From: CAZBNB01 sp964493245
Lineage (GTDB): Bacteria > Pseudomonadota > Gammaproteobacteria > Legionellales > Legionellaceae
Direction of reading: 5' to 3'
DNA: 64,000 bases
Assembly (NCBI GenBank): GCA_964493245.1
Contig: CAZBNB010000002.1
Location: forward strand, 85,758 to 149,757
Position 1 is the stretch's first letter; the number at the start of each line of letters is the position of its first letter. A model generated the notes under the pieces. It worked only from the letters and a program-made list of their open reading frames with translations. It was not told where the DNA came from and searched no databases. Positions 9,498 through 18,799 of this stretch are shown piece after piece. The position numbers and the translations under genes were made by a program.

Positions 9498-9824
9498 TTA
9501 AAGGAGGCTGTCAAGAAAAGCGGTTAATTGCGATTTTGACAATAAACCCATTTTCATCGATTCTACTTGCCCATTTTTAAATAAAATCAGCGTAGGGATA
9601 CTCATGACACCATATTTGGACGGTGTATTAGGATTTTCATCAATGTTAATTTTTACAAAATTAACTTGTGCATGATGGCTGTTAGCAACTTCTTCGAAAA
9701 TCGGTCCCAAGGCACGACAAGGACCACACCATTCAGCCCAAAAATCGACTAAAACTGGCTTATTGGATTGTAAGACATCGGCTTCAAAGCTGAGGTCAGT
9801 CACTGCTTTTACATGAGCGCTCAT
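9498..9824 (-). CDS. trxA: Thioredoxin
   Basis: Small cytoplasmic disulfide reductase of 108 aa with active site WCGPC (Cys33, Cys36), the conserved VDFWAEW before it and the cis-proline motif SIPTLILFK. The frame runs 26 codons further upstream, but the ATG at 9824 has an ideal AAGGAG ribosome-binding site and gives the normal thioredoxin length. It is divergent from psd. It could be trxA or a trx paralogue; another copy elsewhere in the genome cannot be excluded. Confidence 0.93.
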   Translation of the reverse strand: MSAHVKAVTDLSFEADVLQSNKPVLVDFWAEWCGPCRALGPIFEEVANSHHAQVNFVKINIDENPNTPSKYGVMSIPTLILFKNGQVESMKMGLLSKSQLTAFLDSLL

Positions 9825-10000
9825 GGAGACTCCTTGAATAAAATCAAGAGTATAAGGGAGATCTGGCTGACTGACAACGATCAATCGCACGCCTCTTTGC
9901 AAAACAAGTGAATGAAGCGCTGTTACAAAAAGCTCGCTAAAATTAAGTTTTGAAGGTATGATGTCGGGCTGGTTTGAGAAGATTTATTACATTTTGCATG

Positions 10001-10846
10001 ATGAATGATTATCTAAAATCGATTCCCCACATTATTTTACCAAAGCATGCTTTGACGCTGTATGCCGGCTTGTTGGCTAATCTCAAAGTGCCACTCATCA
10101 AAAACCGATTGATTCGACGTTTCATCGAAAAACACGGTGTTAATATGCAAGAGGCAGCTCAGCCTGATATTGCGCATTATGCGTGTTTCAATGATTTTTT
10201 TATTCGACATTTAAAACCAGGCTGTCGCCCTATGGCATCAGCCGATATCGTCTCGCCTGTTGATGGTGCGGTCAGTGAAATTGGCCTGATCCAAACTGGG
10301 CAATTGTTACAAGCAAAGGGTCGATATTATTCGGTTCAAGAACTTCTTGCCTGCGACAAAATGACAGCAAAAGCTTTCGAAGCGGGCCATTTCGCGACGC
10401 TTTATTTATCACCGAAAGATTATCACCGTGTGCATATGCCTATCGATGGCATATTGTCGGAAATGACGTATGTTCCGGGTCGTTTTTATTCTGTACAACC
10501 TGCTTTGACGAAAACCATTCCTGATTTATTTTCTAAAAATCAGCGATTGGTCGTACAGTTTCAAACCCCGATTGGTCGCATGGCTATGGTTCTGGTTGGT
10601 GCAACGGTCGTTGGACGAATTGGAACGGCTTGGCAGGGTGATATCGCACGCTCACGTGATATCCGGAAAATCGCTTATACCCAAGAAAAACACCTAAAAA
10701 AAGGTGAAGAAATGGGTTATTTTAAGTTAGGATCGACCGTGATTCTTCTTTTTAGTCAGGAAGCCGCTATGCAATGGCAGCAAAAAATCGCTGCTGGACA
10801 GAGTATTCGTTTAGGCGAAGCCATGGGTGAAATCAATCAAGCCTGA
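10001..10846 (+). CDS. psd: Phosphatidylserine decarboxylase proenzyme
   Basis: Makes phosphatidylethanolamine from phosphatidylserine at the inner membrane. The product (about 281 aa) carries SPVDGAV (catalytic Asp), YLSPKDYHRVHMP (His) and the self-cleavage motif LGST (residues 243-246), where Ser becomes the pyruvoyl group. The N-terminus MNDYLKS...ILPK aligns with the E. coli enzyme, so ATG 10001 (or the adjacent 9998) is preferred over an upstream TTG. The ribosome-binding site is weak. Followed after 58 bases by tRNA-Leu. Confidence 0.95.
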   Translation: MNDYLKSIPHIILPKHALTLYAGLLANLKVPLIKNRLIRRFIEKHGVNMQEAAQPDIAHYACFNDFFIRHLKPGCRPMASADIVSPVDGAVSEIGLIQTGQLLQAKGRYYSVQELLACDKMTAKAFEAGHFATLYLSPKDYHRVHMPIDGILSEMTYVPGRFYSVQPALTKTIPDLFSKNQRLVVQFQTPIGRMAMVLVGATVVGRIGTAWQGDIARSRDIRKIAYTQEKHLKKGEEMGYFKLGSTVILLFSQEAAMQWQQKIAAGQSIRLGEAMGEINQA

Positions 10847-10904
10847 CCCTTTGATTTCTTTTCTTGACAATATGAGCGACATTCAGTAACTTAGCCATCG
10901 TATT

Positions 10905-10991
10905 GCCGAGGTGGTGGAATTGGTAGACACGCTAGCTTCAGGTGCTAGTGGGGGTAACTCCGTGGAGGTTCGAGTCCTCTTCTCGGTACCA
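10905..10991 (+). tRNA. tRNA-Leu (anticodon CAG)
   Basis: An 87-nt type II tRNA with CCA encoded. The acceptor stem GCCGAGG pairs with TCTCGGT (two G-U pairs), the D-arm has TGGTAGACACG, the anticodon arm CTAGC/GCTAG is perfectly paired around the loop TTCAGGT (anticodon CAG), then a variable arm and a T-arm GGAGG/CCTCT around TTCGAGT. All features are canonical. A repeat reminiscent of an insertion-sequence end follows about 75 bases downstream. Confidence 0.97.
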
Positions 10992-11065
10992 TTGAGTACT
11001 TTTGTAACAGTTCTCAATGGTTCGTACGTATCTCATTAACCAGAATCCTTTTAGTGTCAAAATGG

Positions 11066-11120
11066 GGCTCTTTCCCATTTTCGGGACACTTTGGCTCTTT
11101 CCCATTTGCGGGGGCACTTT
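11066..11120. repeat. Tandem 27/28-bp direct repeat, possible IS21-like terminus
   Basis: Two adjacent units, 11066-11092 and 11093-11120, share GGCTCTTTCCCATTT followed by a G-rich stretch and CACTTT; they differ at a few bases in the middle. Read on the other strand each unit contains AATGGGAAAGAGCC after a CCC/TCCC run. Tandem copies of a 20-30-bp site are typical of IS21-family ends, but no transposase lies here, so this would be a remnant. The remainder of 10992-11233 shows no gene. Confidence 0.5.
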
Positions 11121-11233
11121 CTCAAGCACAGTAGTACTCTAACCCTAATTATGAATGACGTTGTGGATTTTCGTATCTTTTCTCAAGTCTACGAATCAAC
11201 TATTATGGTGAATCGTCATAACGGCTACTAATA

Positions 11234-12412
11234 ATGAATAATATTGTAATTTCTGGAGCAGGGATTGCTGGCTTATGTCTAGCGAGACAGCTTAAAAGGC
11301 ATGGGATTTCTTATACCATCATCGAAAAAAAATCACAGCTTAACACAACCGGAGCGGGGATAGCATTACCTGCAAATGCTGTTCGTGCCTTGCGCCATAT
11401 GGGATTATCGGCGTTTGCTGATCAATTGCATCAAGTCAATCGCATTATTTATTCGCGATCGAATGGAAAAGTAATTAGCCAAGCCTCTTTACTCGAGGCG
11501 CCATTAAATTTAGATAAATTTGTAGCACTTGACCGCACTGAACTGCTTGCTGCTTTGCAAGACGGCATTCAGAATGAGATTCATTTTAACACTACCATTA
11601 CGGGTATTCATCAACAAAATTCAGGAGTGGACGTAACGTTCTCCAATCCAAAACTTAATGGCTATTACCAAGCAGTGATTGGTGCAGATGGTATTTATTC
11701 GAAAGTGCGTGAATTGTGCTTTGAACCATTTGAACTGGTGGATTTAGGTGTAACTTGTTGGCGTTGGATTTCTGAACATTCAACGGAGGGCGTACAGCCC
11801 GATTACATATTTGGCTTAAATAATTCATTTTTAGCGTACCCTATTGGAAAAAATCGAATTTATTGTTATGCACAACAAACCGATCGCATAGGCCAATATC
11901 AAAGTGCAAATAAAGCCAGTGAAAATCTAAATAACCTGTTTACGAACTATAAAGGGATAGCGCGATTATTATTAGACAAAAGACCCTTTAATCAGTACAT
12001 CCACACTGATCGACTGCGTTCTGTACCAGTCCCTTTGTTTACACGACCAGGTGTGGCGTTAATTGGTGATGCAAGCAGTGCTTGCTCCCCAACGTTACAA
12101 CAAGGGGCTGCCAGTGCATTTGAAGATGTCATTGTTTTGTCTGAGCTATTAGCTCACTTCCCTGTAAAAAAAGCGCTAGAGCATTACCAAACGCAACGTA
12201 CGGAACGAGTTACTTGGACAGTTAAAACATCCGATGATGCTATCAAATCATTCGTTAAAATGAATTCATCATTAGGCGTAATACTAAGAAATTTATTTTT
12301 TAAACGTAAAGGCCCTATTAATGTCTTAGGTTGGCGGCAGCTACTATCAGAATGTCCTCTGAGAAATGTAACGGACTTTATTCAATCAAACGCAAATGAG
12401 AAAGCAGTATGA
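11234..12412 (+). CDS. FAD-dependent aromatic-ring monooxygenase family protein
   Basis: The 392-aa product is a class A flavoprotein monooxygenase (salicylate hydroxylase/UbiH-like). It has the N-terminal dinucleotide fold VISGAGIAGL (residues 5-14), the DG motif GADGIYSKVR and the second FAD motif ALIGDASSACSP with LQQGAA. These enzymes hydroxylate aromatic or polyketide-like substrates with NAD(P)H and oxygen. Its stop overlaps the start of the FAH-family gene by four bases, so both act together. The substrate is unknown. Confidence 0.85.
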   Translation: MNNIVISGAGIAGLCLARQLKRHGISYTIIEKKSQLNTTGAGIALPANAVRALRHMGLSAFADQLHQVNRIIYSRSNGKVISQASLLEAPLNLDKFVALDRTELLAALQDGIQNEIHFNTTITGIHQQNSGVDVTFSNPKLNGYYQAVIGADGIYSKVRELCFEPFELVDLGVTCWRWISEHSTEGVQPDYIFGLNNSFLAYPIGKNRIYCYAQQTDRIGQYQSANKASENLNNLFTNYKGIARLLLDKRPFNQYIHTDRLRSVPVPLFTRPGVALIGDASSACSPTLQQGAASAFEDVIVLSELLAHFPVKKALEHYQTQRTERVTWTVKTSDDAIKSFVKMNSSLGVILRNLFFKRKGPINVLGWRQLLSECPLRNVTDFIQSNANEKAV

Positions 12413-13389
12413 AATTACGCCGCGTATTAACAGATCATGGACCACAAGTGGAAGTACTAAAAGCATCAACTGCTGAACAGTGGGTTCGATTGTCCAGCAT
12501 TCCAACATTGAGTAATATTCAACAACAATTTTCCATAGATCGTTTAGCAACGGACATACTTGCTGTGCTCGCACTAGGATATGATGGTTGGCAGTTGCTT
12601 GCGGATGAAGTAAATAAAAGCCTAATCACTGCGTCGGATGATACGATTATACTGCCTTTCCAGCCTCAATCTTTTCGAGATTTTCTACTATTTGAGCAGC
12701 ATTTTATCGACGCTTCTCGTGGGTTTGTAAAACGCTTTTTACCTCAAAAATACAAAATAACTTCCTGCTATGAATCATTATTGAAAAAAACGTTTCCTAA
12801 ATTTAAACCTGCTGCAATTTGGTATAAGCAACCGCTTTATTATTTTGGTAATCATTTAAATTTTATTACTTCCGGCGAAGATATTTGCCAACCTAGTTAT
12901 ACGCAAGCATTAGATTATGAATTGGAGCTTGGAGCCATTCTTGCTAAACCACTTCTCAATGCATCGCCGACGGAAGCAGAAAAAGCAATAGGTGGTTATG
13001 TGGTGTTGAATGACATTAGTGCCAGAGATGTCCAAATGGCTGAGATGAGATCTGGTTTTGGCCCACAAAAGGCTAAGCATTTCTTAAATGCGATGTCGCC
13101 TATCATTGTCACTGCTGATGAAATTAGCCACCGCGTTAATCAATTGCAAGGTAGCGTTATGATTGATGGCATAAAATGTGCTCAGTGTACCACCTCAAAC
13201 ATGCAATATTCCTTAGGCGAAGCAATTGCTTATATTTCTCGAGATGAGCAACTGCATGTGGGGGAATTGTTTGGCTCTGGAACCTTACCCGGAGGAAGTG
13301 GGATGGAAAATGATCACTGGGTACGTTCTGGTAATCTTCTGACTTTAGAGATTGATGAAATTGCCCAATTAACCAATAAAATTGTTTAG
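12409..13389 (+). CDS. Fumarylacetoacetate hydrolase (FAH) family protein
   Basis: The 326-aa product has the FAH catalytic fold. The metal-binding segment LDYELELGAIL holds acidic ligands (near residues 174-180), followed by GYVVLNDISARDVQ (catalytic Asp region), the substrate loop around GFGPQKAKHF, and GSGTLPGGSG near the C-terminus. Family members cleave C-C bonds or decarboxylate and hydrate acylpyruvates in aromatic catabolism. ATGA overlap with the upstream monooxygenase suggests a two-gene pathway in which a hydroxylated product is then hydrolysed (inference). Confidence 0.85.
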   Translation: MKLRRVLTDHGPQVEVLKASTAEQWVRLSSIPTLSNIQQQFSIDRLATDILAVLALGYDGWQLLADEVNKSLITASDDTIILPFQPQSFRDFLLFEQHFIDASRGFVKRFLPQKYKITSCYESLLKKTFPKFKPAAIWYKQPLYYFGNHLNFITSGEDICQPSYTQALDYELELGAILAKPLLNASPTEAEKAIGGYVVLNDISARDVQMAEMRSGFGPQKAKHFLNAMSPIIVTADEISHRVNQLQGSVMIDGIKCAQCTTSNMQYSLGEAIAYISRDEQLHVGELFGSGTLPGGSGMENDHWVRSGNLLTLEIDEIAQLTNKIV

Positions 13390-13476
13390 TGCAAGGATTA
13401 AGCTCTGCATCAATATCCTTATTTTCGCAGCACTTCGAATCTGTTATCATATTTAAAGTTCGGCAAGATTTTAAGC

Positions 13477-14217
13477 ATGAATCGAATCCCTATGAAAGCG
13501 CCTTTAAAACTCATCTGTTTAAATATAGAAATGGACCGTCATTTGGAACGGATCCTGCCTTTTTTAAAAGAGCAACAACCTGATGTCATATTACTTCAAG
13601 AAGTTTTAGGAAAGGATAAAGCGTTACTAGAAAAAGCGACGGATATGCATGGAATCTACACGATCCAGAATATTATTTGTTCTGAAAAAACGGAGGATTA
13701 CTTAGGATTATTAACGCTGAGTCATTTGCCTATCATTAAAAATGATCATATTTTTTATCGGGGTGACGGTGCGCAACGCATACGTATGACTGAGAAAGAA
13801 CCCGAAAAAACAGCACGTGCGCTTACGATGATTGAGGTAGTAAAAGATAACCAAACGTATTGCATTTTAAATACCCATTTTACTTGGACACCCAATGGTC
13901 AACCTAATGAAGATCAATACCAAGACCTCCAATATTTATTAACTCATCTTAATCAAATCCCGGAGTTTGTTTTTTGTGGTGATTTTAATGCGCCGCGAGG
14001 CACACCCATTTTTGACACGCTCGCTGCAAATTACAAAGATAATATTCCTGTTCACATCTCGACAACAATCGATAAACATCATCATCGCTGTGGGGATCTG
14101 GGGATTGTTGTGGATGGTGTATTCACTACGCCTGGTTATAAGATCACGGATCTCCAGGTGATAGATAACTTGAGTGATCATTGCGCACTTTTAATAATCG
14201 TTAACGTATTGCTTTAG
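13477..14217 (+). CDS. Endonuclease/exonuclease/phosphatase (EEP) family protein
   Basis: The 246-aa product has the EEP fold signature: LICLNIEMD at the N-terminus, ILLQEV (catalytic Glu), ILNTHFTW, FVFCGDFNAPRGTP and a C-terminal LSDHCALL (catalytic Asp-His). These are metal-dependent phosphodiesterases; substrates range from DNA to phosphoinositides and sphingomyelin. There is no signal peptide. In intracellular bacteria members are sometimes secreted effectors, but nothing here proves that. It follows the FAH gene by 87 bases. Confidence 0.8.
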   Translation: MNRIPMKAPLKLICLNIEMDRHLERILPFLKEQQPDVILLQEVLGKDKALLEKATDMHGIYTIQNIICSEKTEDYLGLLTLSHLPIIKNDHIFYRGDGAQRIRMTEKEPEKTARALTMIEVVKDNQTYCILNTHFTWTPNGQPNEDQYQDLQYLLTHLNQIPEFVFCGDFNAPRGTPIFDTLAANYKDNIPVHISTTIDKHHHRCGDLGIVVDGVFTTPGYKITDLQVIDNLSDHCALLIIVNVLL

Positions 14218-14385
14218 TCTATTTTAGAACATGTACTCCGTCGCATCTTATCGTTATCATCCGAATCGGGTATGATATACAGGATTTAATTTTCTAACTG
14301 CCTTCTCTATTCGACGGGCCTATCGTTCTGATGCTATTCGGTAGGCGTTTGTGTGTATATGGAATCGTTATCAAAGGACATGATG

Positions 14386-15633
14386 ATGAAGAAAAAAATA
14401 GGCTTCATGCTACTGGTGATGATGTATTCGCTGGTAAGCTTCGCACAAACAGGGACATTATTTAATGTCACCCTCTCTAATTTGACGCTAAACATTACTA
14501 CCAATATTCCTAACCACAACTACACATCAGCGGGTATTAAGCTGAATACATCGAATTATTCTCTCGCAAACCCAGGCAGCGAGTGCGTACCGCATCAAAA
14601 TGGCTATTGTCTTTTTTCAGTGAATAATGTGAGTAGTAAGACGATTACTATCACGGGAAACAGTGGCGTATTGAGCCTGACATTATGCTTAAATGGTATT
14701 AGCGCGGTTTCTTGTCAAACCAGCACATTTTCTGTGACTGCGGGCCCTAAAAACGCTTATATCACTAATAATGCTAATGGCACGGTATTGATTTGTCCCA
14801 TTCAGTCTAATGGTGCATTTGGGCATTGTAATGATTCTGGTAATACGTTTAGTTCACCGATCGGTATTCGTTTTAATAGCAGCGGTACAATCGCATATAT
14901 TGTCAATAATCTTGGTGGAGGGGCGGCGGCAGTATCGCTTTGTCCGGTTAATACCGATGGAACTTTTGGAAATTGTACCGGCTCTGGTAGTACGGGCACG
15001 GCATTTATTTTGCCGTTTGATATTGCACTGAACAGCGCTGATACGATCGCTTACGTTACCAATGTATCTTTAGCTGTTGTGCCCGTATTAGCTTGTCCAA
15101 TCAATGCGAATGGAACATTGGGCTCCTGCAGTACGGCCGGCGCTACAGCAGGTCAAATTCCAAGACCGCGCGGTATCGTTTTAAATCGCTCCGGATCGCG
15201 TGCTTATGTTGTGAGTTACTTCACATCCGACGTCATCTTGTGTAATGTGAATACCAATGGAACATTTGGTTCGTGTGGTAGTGCGGGGAATACAGGGAGC
15301 GGGAGTTTCTCTTCGCCATCGGGAATTACATTAAACGCGGATGAGACAAAAGCGTATGTTGCAAACAGCGGCAATAATACCATATCTGTCTGCCCAATCA
15401 ATTCTAATGGAACATTTGGCGCGTGTGTCTATTCAGGTAACTCTGGCACTGCTTTTAGTAATCCTGTTTTTGTGGCTTTAAATAGCACTAAAGCGTTGGC
15501 TTATGTCACAAATGTCTTAAGCAACAGCGTTTTAATGTGCCCACTCAATGAGAATGGAGGCTTTGGTGCTTGTTTAGATTCAGGAAACTCGGGTTCGGCA
15601 TTCAATGGTCCAGCCGGGATTGCACTGCTTTAA
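14386..15633 (+). CDS. Secreted Cys-rich beta-propeller-like repeat protein (copy 1)
   Basis: A 415-aa protein with a signal peptide ending near SFA-QTG, an N-terminal Ig-like domain (about residues 20-120) and six to seven repeats of about 45 residues. Each repeat has the pattern CPINxNGTFGxC, SGNT, a G-I-x-LN turn and AYVTN, like YVTN/NHL propeller blades with two cysteines per blade. This suggests a disulfide-bonded extracellular propeller. Three in-frame ATGs follow AAAGGA; the third (14386) has ideal spacing. A paralogue with the same leader lies at 37859-39076. The function is unknown; binding or adhesion is a guess. Confidence 0.8.
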   Translation: MKKKIGFMLLVMMYSLVSFAQTGTLFNVTLSNLTLNITTNIPNHNYTSAGIKLNTSNYSLANPGSECVPHQNGYCLFSVNNVSSKTITITGNSGVLSLTLCLNGISAVSCQTSTFSVTAGPKNAYITNNANGTVLICPIQSNGAFGHCNDSGNTFSSPIGIRFNSSGTIAYIVNNLGGGAAAVSLCPVNTDGTFGNCTGSGSTGTAFILPFDIALNSADTIAYVTNVSLAVVPVLACPINANGTLGSCSTAGATAGQIPRPRGIVLNRSGSRAYVVSYFTSDVILCNVNTNGTFGSCGSAGNTGSGSFSSPSGITLNADETKAYVANSGNNTISVCPINSNGTFGACVYSGNSGTAFSNPVFVALNSTKALAYVTNVLSNSVLMCPLNENGGFGACLDSGNSGSAFNGPAGIALL

Positions 15634-15662
15634 ATACCAATCAGAAAAATAAGGAATATGTC

Positions 15663-16439
15663 ATGTTTTATAAAAAATATCTTTTCTTAAGCATGGTTTT
15701 ATTGACAGGACAAGTTTTGGGTCAATCGCTCGATTCGAATACCATTCTTGATACGAAGACCCGTGTCTTATCCGCGGTTTCCTCTCGACTAAAAAATGGT
15801 CATGCTCATGTTCAATTTGGTGGGTACTGGAGTTCACAGGGTAAAAACCAACACGTTAATATCCAAGGTTTGATTGGTGATCAATTTACTGTCACACAAA
15901 AAAAAGACAGCAATGGCTTGGTCGGGTTGGGGTATTTTGTAGAAGGGCCGAAAAACGAGCGGTTTAATCTGATTTATGGCCTCAATGCTTTTTATTTAGC
16001 CCCGACCTTGGTTGCAGGCAATGTCATTCAAGAGAATATATTCACAAATTTATCGTACGCCTATAAAGTCACGCATTATCCGCTCTATGCGATGGCAAAG
16101 ACACTCATCAATACCAAATCATCGCGCTATACTTATACTTTTGGCGCGGGTATTGGGCCTAACTTTATGTATACGGGCTCTTTTAAAGAAAGATCACTGA
16201 ATGAACAAACGCTACCTGACTCCACTATTTTCGCAGCGCATACCACCACAACGTTGAGTGCAACGGCAGGAGCGGGAATTAAATTCAATCAAGTTTTCGG
16301 TAATGCGCCATTAGAGTGTGGCTATCGCTTTTTTTATTTAGGAAAAGGGCATTTTAATATATCCAATACACAAGTGTTGAGCTCATTAAACACGGGCAGC
16401 ACTTATGCAAGTGCTGTGATGTGCGCACTGGTTGTGTAA
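15663..16439 (+). CDS. Probable outer-membrane beta-barrel protein
   Basis: The 258-aa product begins with a signal peptide (MFYKKYLFLS to VLGQS) and continues with alternating amphipathic strands such as HVQFGGYWSS, FNLIYGLNAFYL and AGAGIKFNQVFG, plus a strand-like C-terminal region, consistent with an eight-to-twelve-stranded barrel. ATG 15663 has an AAGGAA ribosome-binding site, so the longer frame from 15570 is not used. It follows the propeller protein gene by 29 bases and may be co-expressed. No specific family is recognised. Confidence 0.65.
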   Translation: MFYKKYLFLSMVLLTGQVLGQSLDSNTILDTKTRVLSAVSSRLKNGHAHVQFGGYWSSQGKNQHVNIQGLIGDQFTVTQKKDSNGLVGLGYFVEGPKNERFNLIYGLNAFYLAPTLVAGNVIQENIFTNLSYAYKVTHYPLYAMAKTLINTKSSRYTYTFGAGIGPNFMYTGSFKERSLNEQTLPDSTIFAAHTTTTLSATAGAGIKFNQVFGNAPLECGYRFFYLGKGHFNISNTQVLSSLNTGSTYASAVMCALVV

Positions 16440-16500
16440 TATTCAAAATGTTATTTTGAGTCGATTGCTTTTTAAGTAAACTGAGACAGGAATATACAAT

Positions 16501-17580
16501 ATGCTTTTTGACCCGATTAAAATAGGAGCAATCACACTGGCCAATCGAATTGTGATGGCGCCATTAACCCGCAGTCGCGCGGGCGCTGGTGATGTTCAAA
16601 ATGCCATGCATGCCACTTATTATCAGCAACGCGCAACGGCTGGTCTGATGATTAGTGAAGCAACGCAAATTTCTCCTCAAGGAAAAGGCTATGCTTTTAC
16701 GCCAGGCATTTATTCACCTGAGCAGGTTGCTGGTTGGCGATTGGTTACAGATGCAGTACATCAATCTGGCGGACGTATTTTTGCGCAATTGTGGCATGTA
16801 GGGCGAATTTCTCATCCTGATTTACAGCCCAATCATGATTTACCTGTTGCGCCCTCTGCTATTCGTCCAACAGGACAGGCTTTTACTGAGACAGGATTAC
16901 AGCCTTTTGTTACACCGCGTGCGCTTTTGCTCGAAGAAATTCCAGATATCGTTGCACAATATGCGCATGCCGCCCAATGTGCTAAGCAAGCGGGATTTGA
17001 TGGCGTTGAAATTCATGCCGCTAATGGTTATTTGTTAGCCCAGTTTCTTTGTGATAACAGTAATCAACGCACCGATATTTATGGTGGATCACTGGAAAAT
17101 CGAGCGCGCATTATTTTGGATGTGCTAAGTGCTGTCACAAAGATATGGCCATCACAACAGGTTGGGATTCGTTTATCGCCGGTTAATCCAGCAAATGACG
17201 CTCTCGATAGTCAACCACAAACCACGTTTGATTATTTAATTTCTCAATTGAATGTATTTCATCTTGCTTATATTCATTGTGTTGAAAGCACAACACCGAG
17301 TGCACAAGGACAACAACCGATACATTCTTTTGATTTTCCCGCGCTGCGGCGAGCGTTTAATGGCTTTTATATTGCAAACAGTGGTTATGATTTCAATCGT
17401 GCTTGCGCGGCATTAGAAAAAAACCATGCTGATTTAATTGCTTTTGGTAGACTTTTTATTGCTAATCCAGATTTGGTGCAGCGTTTGCAAACGAACGCCC
17501 CTTGTGCAGAGGCACCTCGTGAAACATGGTATGGGGGGGGAGAACAGGGATATATCGACTGGCCGGCTTTACCCAAGTAA
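16501..17580 (+). CDS. Alkene reductase, old yellow enzyme family (NemA-like)
   Basis: FMN-dependent NAD(P)H oxidoreductase of 359 aa that reduces activated C=C bonds and can act on nitro compounds. Visible signatures are MAPLTRSRA at the N-terminus, QLWHVGRISHP, EIHAANGYLLAQFL (His and Asn of the active site), YGGSLENRAR and the C-terminal FGRLFIANPDLVQRL. An AGGA ribosome-binding site lies nine bases before the ATG. The length is normal. It is a stand-alone gene downstream of the outer-membrane protein. Confidence 0.95.
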   Translation: MLFDPIKIGAITLANRIVMAPLTRSRAGAGDVQNAMHATYYQQRATAGLMISEATQISPQGKGYAFTPGIYSPEQVAGWRLVTDAVHQSGGRIFAQLWHVGRISHPDLQPNHDLPVAPSAIRPTGQAFTETGLQPFVTPRALLLEEIPDIVAQYAHAAQCAKQAGFDGVEIHAANGYLLAQFLCDNSNQRTDIYGGSLENRARIILDVLSAVTKIWPSQQVGIRLSPVNPANDALDSQPQTTFDYLISQLNVFHLAYIHCVESTTPSAQGQQPIHSFDFPALRRAFNGFYIANSGYDFNRACAALEKNHADLIAFGRLFIANPDLVQRLQTNAPCAEAPRETWYGGGEQGYIDWPALPK

Positions 17581-17698
17581 GGGGACGTGTTCACTCCAAG
17601 GTTCAATAGCGAGGCCATGAACGGCGACAAGTAAGGTCATTCGTAAATGTCCTCGAAACCTGCCTGTTCGCCAAATACAGTCGCTCGGTCAACAGCCC

Positions 17699-18715
17699 CT
17701 AATAATGAGCTGGCATGTGAGCGGTGAGTTGATAGCCTAGCGTGATCAATCCAATAAACAAAATAAAAGCCAAGTAAAATGGTTTGATACCAATGGCTTT
17801 TATTTTAACAAAATTTGTTTCAATCCCCAGTCCAGCCATTGCTAACGTCAGTAAAAATGTATCGAAATCGTTGATCATACTGACGATTGGCAGCGGTAAT
17901 AAATGGAGCGAGTTAAAGCCAACGACGGCGACGAACCATAAAGCAAACCAGGGAAAGCTGGCCATCAGTTGATGACGGGCACCGTGTTTAGATCCTCTCG
18001 CAATGATTAAACCTAATAAAATGAGCATGGGGGCAAGCATCATGACCCGTGTCATTTTGACAATAACAGCAATATTTCCTGCTTCCGTTGATATTTGTGT
18101 GCCAGCAACAACAACTTGTGCAACTTCGTGGATCGTTGAGCCAACGTAAATACCATATTGTGTATCATTAAAACCAAGCCAACCGACATGTTGCATAAAA
18201 GGATAAAGAAACATCGCCAGTGTGCCAAATAACACGACACTGATGACCGCAAACGCCGCTTTATGCGGCTCACTTTTTAGAACACCCTCGGTTGCCAGAA
18301 CAGCGGCTGCACCACAAATAGCCGCGCCGCTACTGACTAAAATCGAAGTGTCTCGATCTAATTTAAATACTTTCATGCCTATCCATGTTCCGACCACCAT
18401 GGTTAAGGACACAATACAAACATCAATGAATAGACCGGTTAAACCGACGGCATAAATATCTTGAAATGTTAATCGAAATCCGTAAAAAACAATCGCAATA
18501 CGTAATATTCGTTTGGCAACAAATTGTATTCCGGGAGTCCATTCATGTGGTAAATGTTGGCGCAGCGTACTACCATAAATCATGCCCAATACGACAGCGA
18601 TCACCAAGGGGCTAAATCCCAGTTGCTTAATCCATTGAATATTGGATAAATAAAAGCTAGATAAAGCAAACAGGCAGGCGAAAATAATACCATTTAATGT
18701 GTGATGTCTATTCAT
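17699..18715 (-). CDS. YeiH-family (UPF0324) putative sulfate exporter
   Basis: Polytopic membrane protein of 338 aa with about ten helices. Family motifs: GLVIAVVLGMIYG-like helix 2, ILRIAIVFYGFRLTFQDI, SSGAAICGAAAVLATE and GSTIHEVAQVVVAG with TRVMMLAP. The family is often annotated as a putative sulfate exporter; direct evidence for the substrate is limited. It converges with the old yellow enzyme gene. The 118 bases between the two genes show no feature. Confidence 0.88.
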   Translation of the reverse strand: MNRHHTLNGIIFACLFALSSFYLSNIQWIKQLGFSPLVIAVVLGMIYGSTLRQHLPHEWTPGIQFVAKRILRIAIVFYGFRLTFQDIYAVGLTGLFIDVCIVSLTMVVGTWIGMKVFKLDRDTSILVSSGAAICGAAAVLATEGVLKSEPHKAAFAVISVVLFGTLAMFLYPFMQHVGWLGFNDTQYGIYVGSTIHEVAQVVVAGTQISTEAGNIAVIVKMTRVMMLAPMLILLGLIIARGSKHGARHQLMASFPWFALWFVAVVGFNSLHLLPLPIVSMINDFDTFLLTLAMAGLGIETNFVKIKAIGIKPFYLAFILFIGLITLGYQLTAHMPAHY

Positions 18716-18799
18716 TTGTAATCAATCCATGTGTTTTTTATTTAAATTACCACGGATTGTTTCTATTCCCAAGCAACTTCAAAGTTCGATTTTTACGCA

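Noticed and set aside
10938..11129. Minus-strand open frame overlapping tRNA-Leu
   Set aside because: It runs through the tRNA and the tandem repeats, so it is not a coding region.
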